From positions 1-8,689 of the forward strand of contig CAMICU010000152.1 of assembly GCA_946223375.1 (NCBI GenBank): a DNA stretch of 8,689 nt, in the 5' to 3' direction. The first letter of the stretch is position 1. Each line of letters starts with the position of its first letter. Source of the DNA: an uncultured Stenotrophomonas sp. Its GTDB lineage: Bacteria; Pseudomonadota; Gammaproteobacteria; Xanthomonadales; Xanthomonadaceae. This document shows positions 1-6,756 of the stretch, in pieces. The position numbers and the translations under genes are program-made. A model generated the notes under the pieces. The model worked only from the letters and a program-made list of their open reading frames with translations, had not been told where the DNA came from and did not search any database.

Positions 1-3000
1 CCGGCACCGGTGCTGCTGTCGGTGGCGGTGATGTCGAAGCCAAAGCTGCCCGCGCCGGTGGGTATGCCGGACAGCTCACCCTCGGCCGACAGGACCAGGC
101 CGGCAGGCAACGCGCTGGCCGCATAGGTGTACGGCGCCGTACCGCCGCTGGCGGTCACCCGCTGCGTGTAGGCGTTGGACGCGGTGGCCGCCACCAGGCT
201 GGTCGGGCCCAGTTCCAGGGGCGGCACGCTCACGGTCAGGCTGACCTGCGCCGGCGCGGAGGTCCCGCCGGGGCCGGCGGCGACATAGGTGAAGGTGTCC
301 GGGCCCGAGTAGCCGGGCACCGGCACGTAGCTGACCACATCGCCGGCGATGCTGGCGGTGCCGTGCTGCGGTGCGGTGGCGATGGCGATCGCTGCGTGCA
401 CGCCGGTGATCGAGGACGCCAGGTCGATCGGCGTCCCCGGACTCTGATACGGCACCAGCACCGCCCTGTCCGCGGCAACCGGCGCGGCGGGGGTGGCGAC
501 GGTCAGGCTCACCGTGGCGACGTTGGACGTGCCGCCGGTCCCGGTGGCCGTATAGGTGAAGCTGTCCGTGCCGAAATAGCCGGCCGTGGGCGTGTAGGTC
601 ACCACATCGCCAGCGACGCTGGTGGTGCCATGCGCCGCCGCGCTGCCGATCGCGATGCTGTGGTGGGTGCCGGTGATCGCGCTGGAGAGGTCGATCGCCG
701 TGCCGGTGCTGTTGTACGGCACCGTGACGCCGGTCGTGTCCGCGGCCACCGGCTTGTCGATGAAGGTATAGGTGGCGTTGCTGGTGCTGGTCTGGCCGTT
801 GACCGCGACGGTCACCGCAACCGGGCCGCTGCCGGCCGCCGGCGCGGTCACCGTCAGCGAGGTGGCCGACGCTGCCGTGACCGTGCCGTTGCCGGCGCCG
901 CCGAAACTGACCAGGTTGTTGCCCGGCGTCGTGCTGAAGCCGGTGCCGCTGACCGTCACGACCTGGCTGACCGGGCCGGCGTTGGGCGAGAGCGTGATGA
1001 CCGTCGGCACCACGACGATGCTGTTGCCAACCGTCGGCTGCGTGGTCGGATAGCCGCTGGGCGTGAACGCGCCCAGCGCGAACCCCGCCGCGGAACCCGC
1101 CGTGGCCCCGTTGTAACCGAAGGTGACGGTGCAGCTGCCGGCCGGCACCACCACATTGGTGAGCTGCACGGTGTTCATGCTCGGCACCGATGCGGCGCCG
1201 ACCGTGCAGCTCCCCCCCGGCAGCGCCGGAATCCGCGAGACCAGCGCCGGCGAGGTGAGCAGCACGCTGAAGGCGGGGCTGCTCGATGCGTTCGGATTGG
1301 TGAAGGTGATCGTGACCTGCCCGGCCGCGCCGACGCCGATCGAACCGGGCGCGAAATCGACCGCAGCGGCGATGCCACCGGCCGCACCGATGTTGATGCT
1401 GTGCTGGGCCTGCGCGGCCGCGTTCCAGTTGCTGTCGCCCGCCTGGTTGGCGTTGATCACGCAGGTGCCGACAGCGGCGAAGGTCAGCGTGTCGCCCGCA
1501 AGCACGCAACCACTGCTGCCTGCCGCCAGCGACACCGTCGGCGTCAATCCCGAACTTGCCACCGCGCTCACGCTGTAGGGCGCCCCGCCCACCTGCGCCA
1601 CGCCTGGCAGCGACGGCATGAAGCCGACCGTCTGGTTGCCCTTGGCGATCGTCACGCTGACGATCGCGCCGACCGCGATGGCGGATGGAGCCTGGCTGTC
1701 GGTGACCCGCAGCTGATAGACGAAGCTGCCGGCGCTGGTCGGCGTGCCCGACACCAGTCCGGTCGACATGTTGAGCGAGGTGCCCGGCACCAGCGCGCCG
1801 GCGTTCAGCGCATAGGTGTAGGGCGCGATACCGCCGGTTGCCACATTGCTCTGGCTGTAGTTGTCCCCCACGCGCGGAGCGGACGCCGCGCCGGCGCTGA
1901 GCACCAGGTTCGCCGGCGTCACCGTGAAGCTCCGCACGACGTCAGCCGCAGGGGCCCAGCCGGCATCGCCGTCCTGGCTGGCGATGATCGAGCAGGTACC
2001 CGGCTGCAGCAGGGTCACCGAGGTACCGACGACCGAGCAGACCCCCATCGTGATCGAGGTGAAACCGACCGTGAGACCCGAGGATGCGGTGGCCGACAGC
2101 GTCAGCGGCGAGGCGCTGAGCGAGACGTTGGGCAGCACATTGAACGTGATCGTCTGGCTGCCCTGGGCCACGCTGATACTGTAGGACTGCACCCGGCTGT
2201 AGGGACCGCCACTGCCGGCGCTGGAAGCATCGGTGACGGTGATGTCGAAGTTGTAGGTTCCGGCGACGGTCGGCGTACCCGACAGCGTGCCGCCCGCCAG
2301 GGTCAGGCCGGGCGGAACCGCGCCGGACGTGTGCGCGTACACATAGGGCGTGGTGCCGCCGTTGGCGGTGAAGCTCTGCGAATAGGCGACACCGGCAGCG
2401 CCCCCCGGCAACGCGCCGGACGCCGGCGACAGGCTCAGCACCGGCGCGGCGATCGTCAGCGACAGCACGCCGGTGGTCTGCGTGAAGGGGCCGATGCCGA
2501 GCGTGCTGTCGGTCACCGTGGCGGTGAAGTTGAAGGTACCGCTGGCCGCCGGCGTGCCACTGATCGTGCAGTCGGTGTTGAGCTGGGTGCCCGCCGGCAG
2601 CGCGCCCGTGGCCAACAGGTTCGAGCAGTTGTAGGGCGCCCTGCCACCGGACGTGCTGATCTGCACGCCCGACAGCGCGACGCCCCGTGTCCCGTTGCCG
2701 ATCAACGTCGAGGACAGCACCGGGTTGCTGACCGGCACAGTGACCGTGGCCGGAGCGGAGGTACCACTCGAGTTGGTCGCGGTGAAGGTGAAGCTGTCAT
2801 TGCCGCGGAAGCCGATCGGCGCGAAGTACATCACCAGCCCGGCCGAATTGACCGCCACCGAGCCCCCCTGCGCGGTGGTGGTGGAGCCGACGGCATAGTT
2901 TGTCGGCGCGTGGGTGGCATGGCCGGCCAGGCTGAGCGGCACGCCGCTGGCGTTGTAGGTCACCGCCGCGGACGTGAACGAACTTGCGACCGGTACGTCC

Positions 3001-4250
3001 AGGTAGCTGTACTGGTTCGCGCCACTGGTCGCGCTGGTACCGCCCGGTGTGGTCACCGTGACGTGATAGTTGCCGACCAGGTTGGCCGGCGCGGTGGCGG
3101 TGATCTGTGTGTTGCTGTTGATGGTGTAGCTGGCAGCGGCCCCACCAAACCACACCGCACCGGTTCCCGGAGCGGCAGCGAAACCGCTGCCGATGATGGT
3201 CACCGTGGTGCCGCCGACGCTTGGCCCGGAGGCGGGCGACACCGTGGTCACCGTGGGCGCGGCGACATACGTGTACATGTTCGCGGTAGCGGGCGCGCTG
3301 GCGCCACCCGGCGTGCTCACCCTGATGTTGTAGGTACCGGGCGCATTGGCCGGCGCGATGGCGGTGATCTGCGTGTTGCTGTTGATGATGTAGGTGGCAG
3401 TGGCCCCGCCAAACTGCACCGCGCCCGTGGCCGGCGCGGCAGAGAAACCGGTACCGGTGAGTATCACCGCGTCACCGCCACCGGTCGGACCGGCGGTGGA
3501 GGACACCGCGGTCACGGTCGGCGCGGGCACATACGTGTACTGGTCCCCGAAGTGGGTCGTGCTGGTGCCGTTGGGCGTGGTGACGGTGATGTCGTAGGTG
3601 CCCGCTGCGTTCGCCGGGGAGGTGGCGTTGATCGAGGTGTCGCTGTTGATGACATAGCCGGCCGTGCTGGCGCCGAACTTCACCGCCCCGGTCAGGTTGG
3701 CGGCCGCGAAGCCGCTGCCCACGATGCTCACCGTCATGCCGCCCCCCGTCGGCCCCGCATTGGGCGCCACCGACTGGATCACCGGCAGCGACATCACCGA
3801 AATGGTGAACGCCTTCTCGTAAGTGGCGTTCTGCGAATTGGTGCTGCGGACGCGGACGCTCTTCTGCGTCCCCGGGGTGAACGTCGATGGATTGTTGGCC
3901 AGCAGGCTGTTGCCGGAGATCTGGAAAGCCGGGTTGTCGGTGTCACCCGTACCGGCCACCAGCGTGTACGTGAAGGTCTCACCCACCCCCGCATCACTGG
4001 TGGAGAACGTTCCCACCGTCGCATTGAAGCCGCCGCCGACGCCCACGGACTGGCTGCTGAGCTGGATGTCGGTGGGCACGGCATGGGCCAGCTGCGGGAT
4101 GCACAGCAGCAGCGCCAATACCAGCGCGATGCCCCCGCCCGTCAGCCCAGGCGCGCGGCCATAGGCATGGCGAGCCGATTGCGGACCCCATGCCGACAGC
4201 CAACGCACAACCTTTCCGCCCCACGCCGGGAGCCGACTCATCTGCTGCAT
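1..4250 (-). CDS. Giant exported multi-Ig-domain protein (5' part; C-terminus off the left edge)
   Basis: An uninterrupted minus-strand frame of about 1,416 codons runs from an ATG at 4250 to the left edge; the end of the gene is not in the window. The start is chosen because AGGGGA lies about 6 bases upstream; in-frame ATGs at 4271 and 4241 lack a good site, and an in-frame TGA at 4293-4295 closes the frame. Residues 1-57 form a long signal peptide with a hydrophobic core at about 40-54 and a likely AHA|VPT cleavage. Modules follow: cadherin-like (58-152), three TIG/IPT repeats (153-240, 241-328, 329-416), cadherin-like (418-511), He_PIG-like (512-600, 605-695), Cys-containing QTITF module (696-780), He_PIG-like (781-869), a second QT-F module (870-955), a DUF11-like stretch (955-1080), TIG (1082-1164), two cadherin-like modules (about 1165-1255, 1258-1344) and another He_PIG-like module at the edge. 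Such chains typify bacterial surface or secreted adhesins. Adhesion and an autotransporter C-terminus are inferences; no catalytic motif is visible. Confidence 0.9.
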   Translation of the reverse strand, partial: MQQMSRLPAWGGKVVRWLSAWGPQSARHAYGRAPGLTGGGIALVLALLLCIPQLAHAVPTDIQLSSQSVGVGGGFNATVGTFSTSDAGVGETFTYTLVAGTGDTDNPAFQISGNSLLANNPSTFTPGTQKSVRVRSTNSQNATYEKAFTISVMSLPVIQSVAPNAGPTGGGMTVSIVGSGFAAANLTGAVKFGASTAGYVINSDTSINATSPANAAGTYDITVTTPNGTSTTHFGDQYTYVPAPTVTAVSSTAGPTGGGDAVILTGTGFSAAPATGAVQFGGATATYIINSNTQITAIAPANAPGTYNIRVSTPGGASAPATANMYTYVAAPTVTTVSPASGPSVGGTTVTIIGSGFAAAPGTGAVWFGGAAASYTINSNTQITATAPANLVGNYHVTVTTPGGTSATSGANQYSYLDVPVASSFTSAAVTYNASGVPLSLAGHATHAPTNYAVGSTTTAQGGSVAVNSAGLVMYFAPIGFRGNDSFTFTATNSSGTSAPATVTVPVSNPVLSSTLIGNGTRGVALSGVQISTSGGRAPYNCSNLLATGALPAGTQLNTDCTISGTPAASGTFNFTATVTDSTLGIGPFTQTTGVLSLTIAAPVLSLSPASGALPGGAAGVAYSQSFTANGGTTPYVYAHTSGAVPPGLTLAGGTLSGTPTVAGTYNFDITVTDASSAGSGGPYSRVQSYSISVAQGSQTITFNVLPNVSLSASPLTLSATASSGLTVGFTSITMGVCSVVGTSVTLLQPGTCSIIASQDGDAGWAPAADVVRSFTVTPANLVLSAGAASAPRVGDNYSQSNVATGGIAPYTYALNAGALVPGTSLNMSTGLVSGTPTSAGSFVYQLRVTDSQAPSAIAVGAIVSVTIAKGNQTVGFMPSLPGVAQVGGAPYSVSAVASSGLTPTVSLAAGSSGCVLAGDTLTFAAVGTCVINANQAGDSNWNAAAQAQHSINIGAAGGIAAAVDFAPGSIGVGAAGQVTITFTNPNASSSPAFSVLLTSPALVSRIPALPGGSCTVGAASVPSMNTVQLTNVVVPAGSCTVTFGYNGATAGSAAGFALGAFTPSGYPTTQPTVGNSIVVVPTVITLSPNAGPVSQVVTVSGTGFSTTPGNNLVSFGGAGNGTVTAASATSLTVTAPAAGSGPVAVTVAVNGQTSTSNATYTFIDKPVAADTTGVTVPYNSTGTAIDLSSAITGTHHSIAIGSAAAHGTTSVAGDVVTYTPTAGYFGTDSFTYTATGTGGTSNVATVSLTVATPAAPVAADRAVLVPYQSPGTPIDLASSITGVHAAIAIATAPQHGTASIAGDVVSYVPVPGYSGPDTFTYVAAGPGGTSAPAQVSLTVSVPPLELGPTSLVAATASNAYTQRVTASGGTAPYTYAASALPAGLVLSAEGELSGIPTGAGSFGFDITATDSSTGA
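219..749 (-). repeat. Tandem pair of cadherin-like modules
   Basis: Residues about 1168-1255 and 1258-1344 of the giant protein are two copies of a roughly 90-residue module. Each starts with PVAAD, has VPYxSxGTxIDL, an ITGxH turn, an APQHGT or AAHGTT strand, VAGDVVTY or IAGDVVSY, a PxxGYxGxDxFTY signature, and closes with a glycine/threonine-rich strand and SLTV. The GYxGxDxFTY signature is typical of tandem cadherin-like or Ig-like modules in bacterial adhesins. A single more distant copy sits at residues 418-511 (GFRGNDSFTFTA). Confidence 0.75.
1386..2165 (-). repeat. Two Cys-containing QT(I/V)xF modules flanking a He_PIG-like module
   Basis: Residues 696-780 and 870-955 of the giant exported protein are two divergent copies of one module. 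Both begin with QT(I/V)xF, contain an ASSGLT motif, and carry a pair of cysteines (VCSV and GTCS in the first, GCVL and GTCV in the second) before a SQDGD or NQAGD turn and a tryptophan (GWAPAA, NWNAAA). The two are separated by a He_PIG-like module with a SGTP turn (residues 781-869). The cysteine pair suggests an intramodule disulfide in the exported protein. The module resembles Ig-like units common in large bacterial surface proteins; I do not assign a specific Pfam name. Confidence 0.65.
3003..3794 (-). repeat. Three tandem 88-residue TIG/IPT repeats (264-bp period)
   Basis: Within the giant exported protein, residues 153-240, 241-328 and 329-416 are three copies of the same module, each exactly 88 codons long. 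Each opens with a proline/valine stretch and a GPxxGG turn, continues through GxGF and a FGGA-type strand, then INSxT, APAN, and ends in TTPGGxS and a Tyr-Thr-Tyr or Tyr-Ser-Tyr strand. Repeats 2 and 3 are clearly closer to each other than to repeat 1: over the 81-base segments 3345-3425 and 3081-3161 I count about 10 differences by eye, at an offset of exactly 264 bp. Repeat 1 at the matching place (about 3609-3689) has drifted further. This suggests a more recent duplication giving rise to copies 2 and 3. Confidence 0.85.
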
Positions 4251-4264
4251 GCAATTTCCCCTGT
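4251..4264 (-). promoter_or_regulatory. Ribosome binding site of the giant Ig-domain gene
   Basis: On the minus strand the sequence before the ATG at 4250 reads GACAGGGGAAATTGC. The AGGGGA core ends about 6 bases before the start codon, a normal Shine-Dalgarno spacing. It favours 4250 over the in-frame ATG at 4271, which has no purine-rich stretch upstream. Confidence 0.65.
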
Positions 4265-4271
4265 CCACCAT

Positions 4272-4525
4272 CACACAGAGACGGGCCGGCGATCAGCGCC
4301 CATCCACGAAAAAGACCTTCAACCACCCAACCGTAGAAAGCGGGGCCATCCAATCACGCCCCTTGGCGCGGGCGCGCCGGGGCCGTCAACGGGCTGCCGC
4401 TTGGGCGCGAACACGCTGCCCCCGCCACTGCATCGGCCGGCAGCGGCGGAACTGAAGGGCATCCGTGGCCGTTCCCTTTGCCGAAGCCGCCAGGAACGCA
4501 CCGCCAGCGGCCGCAGGCGGACAAG
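4272..4525. other. Intergenic stretch without a recognisable gene
   Basis: This is most of the gap between the end of the aminotransferase gene and the start of the giant Ig-domain gene, both on the minus strand. Open frames here on either strand lack plausible protein features and are spill-over from neighbours. It should contain the promoter of the Ig-domain gene. A minus-strand TTGAAG (4317-4322) resembles a -35 box, but no convincing -10 follows at the right distance, so no promoter is called. The stretch at about 4251-4355 is less GC-rich than the rest of the window. Confidence 0.5.
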
Positions 4526-4560
4526 AAAAAAGGCAGGGAGCCCTGCGGCCCCCTGCCCTT
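4526..4560 (-). terminator. Intrinsic terminator of the aminotransferase gene
   Basis: Read on the minus strand this is an 11-bp stem (4532-4542 paired with 4547-4557, one G-U wobble in RNA) closed by a four-base loop (4543-4546) and followed directly by six T residues (4526-4531). It lies about 40 bases past the aminotransferase stop codon. It meets the classical picture of a rho-independent terminator and should keep aminotransferase transcripts from running into the Ig-domain gene on the same strand. Confidence 0.88.
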
Positions 4561-4568
4561 CCTCGACG

Positions 4569-4587
4569 CGGCAGCCTCGGGCTGCCG
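4569..4587 (-). repeat. Perfect 8-bp hairpin just after the aminotransferase stop
   Basis: CGGCAGCC (4569-4576), a TCG loop and GGCTGCCG (4580-4587) form a perfect inverted repeat beginning 8 bases downstream of the stop codon. It has no T-run of its own and sits immediately upstream of the intrinsic terminator on the minus strand. It may strengthen termination or protect the mRNA 3' end; this role is inferred. Confidence 0.6.
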
Positions 4588-4595
4588 GGCCTGCC

Positions 4596-5822
4596 TCAGC
4601 GCGCGGCCATGTACGCGGCAATCGCCGCACGCACGCGCTTGAGGCCTTCGGCCACTTCCTCGTCGGTGATGTTCAGCGCCGGCACGAAACGCAGCACGCT
4701 GGTGCCGGCCTGCAGGATCAGCACCTGCTTCTCGGCGGCCAGGTCCAGCAGCGTGCCGATGTCGGCCACGTAATCGGGCTTGAGCACCGCGCCGAGCATC
4801 AGGCCCATGCCGCGCACTTCCTCGAAGATGCCGAACTCGGCACCGATGGCCTCCAACCCGGCCTTCAGCGCCGCCGACTGGCGCACCACGTTGGCCTGGA
4901 TCTGCTCGGAGGACAGCGTGCGCAGGGCCACGCGGGCGACTGCCGCGGCCAGCGGATTGCCACCGAAGGTGCTGCCGTGCGCGCCGACGCCCATCACCTC
5001 GGCCACCTTCGGCCCGGCCAGCATCGCGCCGATCGGGAAGCCGCCGCCCAGCGCCTTGGCCAGGGTGACGATGTCCGGGGTCACGCCCCAGTTCCAGTGC
5101 GCGAACAGCGTACCGGTACGGCCCATGCCGACCTGGATCTCGTCCAGCACCAGCAGCGCGTCATGCTGGTCGCACAGTTCACGGGCGCGACGCATGAACT
5201 CGGCGCTGGCCGGCATCACCCCGCCCTCGCCCTGCACCGGCTCGAACATCACCGCGGCCACGTCGCCACCGGCCATCGCTGCTTCCAGCGCGGCCACGTC
5301 GTTGAAATCCACATAGCGGAAGCCACCGGGCAGCGGCTCGTAGCCTTCCTGGTACTTGGGCTGGGCGGTGGCGGTCACCGTGGCCAGGGTGCGGCCATGG
5401 AAGCTGCCACGGAACGTCACGATGAAGCGCTTCTCCGGGCCACGGCCCTGCGCGCTGGCCCACTTGCGCACCAGCTTGATGGCCACCTCATTGGCCTCGG
5501 CGCCGGAGTTGCACAGGAACACCCGCTGGGCGAAGCGCGAGGCATCCACCAGTTCCTGCGCCAGGTGCAGCGGCGGCTCGCTGTAGAACATGTTGCTGGT
5601 GTGCCACAGCTTGTCGGCCTGCTCGACCAACGCCGCCTTCAGCGCCGGGTGGTTGTGACCCAGGCTGCACACCGCGATGCCGGCGGCCAGGTCGATGAAC
5701 TCGCGCCCCTGCGTATCCCAGACGCGGGCACCCTGGCCTCGCTCCAGCACCAGCTGGCGCGGGCGGTAGACCGGCAGGTAGTAATTGGACAGGGACAACA
5801 GCGGTTCAGCGGCGGCGGTCAT
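4596..5822 (-). CDS. argD: Acetylornithine aminotransferase-type class III PLP enzyme
   Basis: A 408-residue class III (ornithine/acetylornithine) aminotransferase of normal family length, cytoplasmic and PLP-dependent. ArgD enzymes exchange the amino group between N-acetylglutamate semialdehyde and glutamate to give N-acetylornithine in arginine synthesis; some also act on succinyl-diaminopimelate or succinylornithine. Visible signatures: SGAEANE (106-112) for phosphate binding, FHGRT (141-145), LDEIQ with Asp227 contacting the pyridine nitrogen, LAKALGGG with Lys256 as the Schiff-base lysine, and GSTFGGNP (283-290) with Thr285. The frame is open further upstream to 6068, but that extension runs across the divergent channel gene. 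The ATG at 5822 fits the family N-terminus (short lead, then NYYLPVYRP) and has GGA about 9 bases upstream. No other arginine gene is adjacent. Xanthomonads carbamoylate acetylornithine directly, so this step would feed that route. ArgD is preferred over the catabolic AstC/ArgM because no ast genes are next to it, but substrate cannot be settled from sequence. Confidence 0.9.
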   Translation of the reverse strand: MTAAAEPLLSLSNYYLPVYRPRQLVLERGQGARVWDTQGREFIDLAAGIAVCSLGHNHPALKAALVEQADKLWHTSNMFYSEPPLHLAQELVDASRFAQRVFLCNSGAEANEVAIKLVRKWASAQGRGPEKRFIVTFRGSFHGRTLATVTATAQPKYQEGYEPLPGGFRYVDFNDVAALEAAMAGGDVAAVMFEPVQGEGGVMPASAEFMRRARELCDQHDALLVLDEIQVGMGRTGTLFAHWNWGVTPDIVTLAKALGGGFPIGAMLAGPKVAEVMGVGAHGSTFGGNPLAAAVARVALRTLSSEQIQANVVRQSAALKAGLEAIGAEFGIFEEVRGMGLMLGAVLKPDYVADIGTLLDLAAEKQVLILQAGTSVLRFVPALNITDEEVAEGLKRVRAAIAAYMAAR

Positions 5823-5853
5823 GGCGTTCCGGGTGGGTGGGTGTGAAAGGCCC

Positions 5854-5887
5854 CATTGTCCCCCATTCCGCGGGCTGCGGCACAATG
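5854..5887. promoter_or_regulatory. Dyad-symmetric overlapping divergent promoters
   Basis: The 70-base gap between the divergent aminotransferase and channel genes contains CATTGT (5854-5859) and its inverted copy ACAATG (5882-5887). A CCGCGG palindrome (5868-5873) lies exactly at their centre (5870.5). Plus-strand boxes would be TTGTCC (5856-5861) and CACAAT (5881-5886); minus-strand boxes would be TTGTGC (complement of 5880-5885) and GACAAT (complement of 5855-5860). Both have 19-bp spacers, and each -35 overlaps the other -10. The box matches are only moderate, so this is a prediction. The geometry would make the two promoters mutually exclusive, or could be an operator for a dimeric regulator. 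Confidence 0.35.
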
Positions 5888-5892
5888 CACGG

Positions 5893-6756
5893 ATGCGACT
5901 GTTCTCTGCTCCCCAACTGAACCCGGCCACCGAAAGCGGCTGGCGGCGCCGCTGGTTCGACATCATCCACCGCACCGACACCCCGCCCTCGCGGCGCTTC
6001 GACCTGCTGCTGGTCTGGGCGATCCTGGCCAGCGTGCTGGTGGTCATGGTGGACAGCGTGCAGCGCATCCACGTTGCCTGGGCCAGCGGCTTCTACATCA
6101 TCGAGTGGGGCTTCACGCTGCTGTTCACCGCCGAGTACGTGCTGCGCCTGCTGGTGGTGCGACGGCCGCTGCGCTATGCGTTCAGCATCTGGGGCATCAT
6201 CGACCTGCTGGCGATCCTGCCCTCCTACATCTCCTTCTTCATCCCCGGCGCGCAGAGCCTGCTGGTGGTGCGGGTGCTGCGCCTGCTGCGGGTGTTCCGC
6301 ATCCTCAAGCTGACCCGCTACATCGAGGAAAGCGGCGTGCTGATGCAGGCGCTGTGGCGCAGCCGCCGCAAGATCCTGCTGTTCCTGTCGATGGTGATCA
6401 CCATCGCCATCATCGCCGGCGCGCTGATGTATGTGATCGAAGGCCCGCAGTACGGCTTCAGCAACATCCCCACCAGCATGTACTGGGCGGTGGTGACGAT
6501 GGCCACGGTCGGCTTTGGCGACATCGTCCCGCACACCACGCTGGGCCGCTTCATCACCTCGGCGCTGATCCTGGTCGGCTACAGCATCCTGGCCGTGCCC
6601 ACCGGCATCTACACCGCCGAGCTGGCCGGCAGCATGCTGCGCGAACAGCGCCGCGACAACCGTGGCTGCATCGTCTGCGGCCACGAGGGGCACGAAACGC
6701 GGGCGCACTACTGCAACCGCTGCGGGCACGAGCTGCCGGAGCCGCTGGAGCCCTGA
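5893..6756 (+). CDS. Six-TM voltage-gated potassium-channel-like ion transporter with C-terminal zinc ribbon
   Basis: A 287-residue inner-membrane protein of the voltage-gated ion channel superfamily. Hydrophobic segments fit S1 (about 36-54), S2 (67-88), S3 (97-116), S4 (121-140), S5 (160-182), a pore helix (194-204) and S6 (217-240). S4 carries basic residues every third position (Arg127, 130, 133, 136, Lys139), the voltage-sensor pattern. The selectivity filter is TVGFGD (205-210), a Phe variant of the usual TVGYGD, so K+ conduction is likely. The cytoplasmic tail ends in a predicted zinc ribbon: CxxC at 259/262 and CxxC at 274/277 with nearby histidines. There is no RCK or cyclic-nucleotide domain. 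The start at 5893 gives a short basic N-terminus; the frame is open upstream to 5785, but that overlaps the divergent aminotransferase gene. There is no Shine-Dalgarno sequence before the ATG. Function in membrane potential or K+ flux is inferred from the family. Confidence 0.9.
   Translation: MRLFSAPQLNPATESGWRRRWFDIIHRTDTPPSRRFDLLLVWAILASVLVVMVDSVQRIHVAWASGFYIIEWGFTLLFTAEYVLRLLVVRRPLRYAFSIWGIIDLLAILPSYISFFIPGAQSLLVVRVLRLLRVFRILKLTRYIEESGVLMQALWRSRRKILLFLSMVITIAIIAGALMYVIEGPQYGFSNIPTSMYWAVVTMATVGFGDIVPHTTLGRFITSALILVGYSILAVPTGIYTAELAGSMLREQRRDNRGCIVCGHEGHETRAHYCNRCGHELPEPLEP

Noticed and set aside
76..1509. A 477-codon minus-strand open frame.
   Set aside because: It is in a different frame from the continuous Ig-domain reading frame, has low-complexity Arg/Gln/His composition and lacks domains; it is a shadow frame.
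4101..4103. Cysteine 50 in the signal peptide of the giant protein as a lipobox cysteine.
   Set aside because: The preceding residues are LLL, with no Gly/Ala/Ser at -1, and a good signal peptidase I site (AHA) follows seven residues later.
4249..4595. Small open frames on both strands in the intergenic region.
   Set aside because: None has a ribosome binding site with a sensible protein; they overlap the terminator or the signal-peptide region and are Arg/Ala/Pro-rich by composition.
363..5846. A plus-strand open frame of 1,827 codons antisense to the giant protein and the aminotransferase.
   Set aside because: Its translation is Arg/Gly/Ala/His-rich without domains, and it crosses two genuine genes and their terminator. 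Long antisense frames are expected in DNA with strong G/C third-position bias.
5785..5892. Upstream extension of the channel protein to an ATG at 5785.
   Set aside because: It would overlap the first codons of the divergent aminotransferase and adds a non-conserved-looking Arg/Cys-rich lead; the ATG at 5893 gives a normal N-terminus.
5823..6068. N-terminal extension of the aminotransferase to 6068.
   Set aside because: The extra 82 residues lie antisense to the channel gene, have no family similarity, and would give an overlong protein; 408 residues is normal for ArgD.
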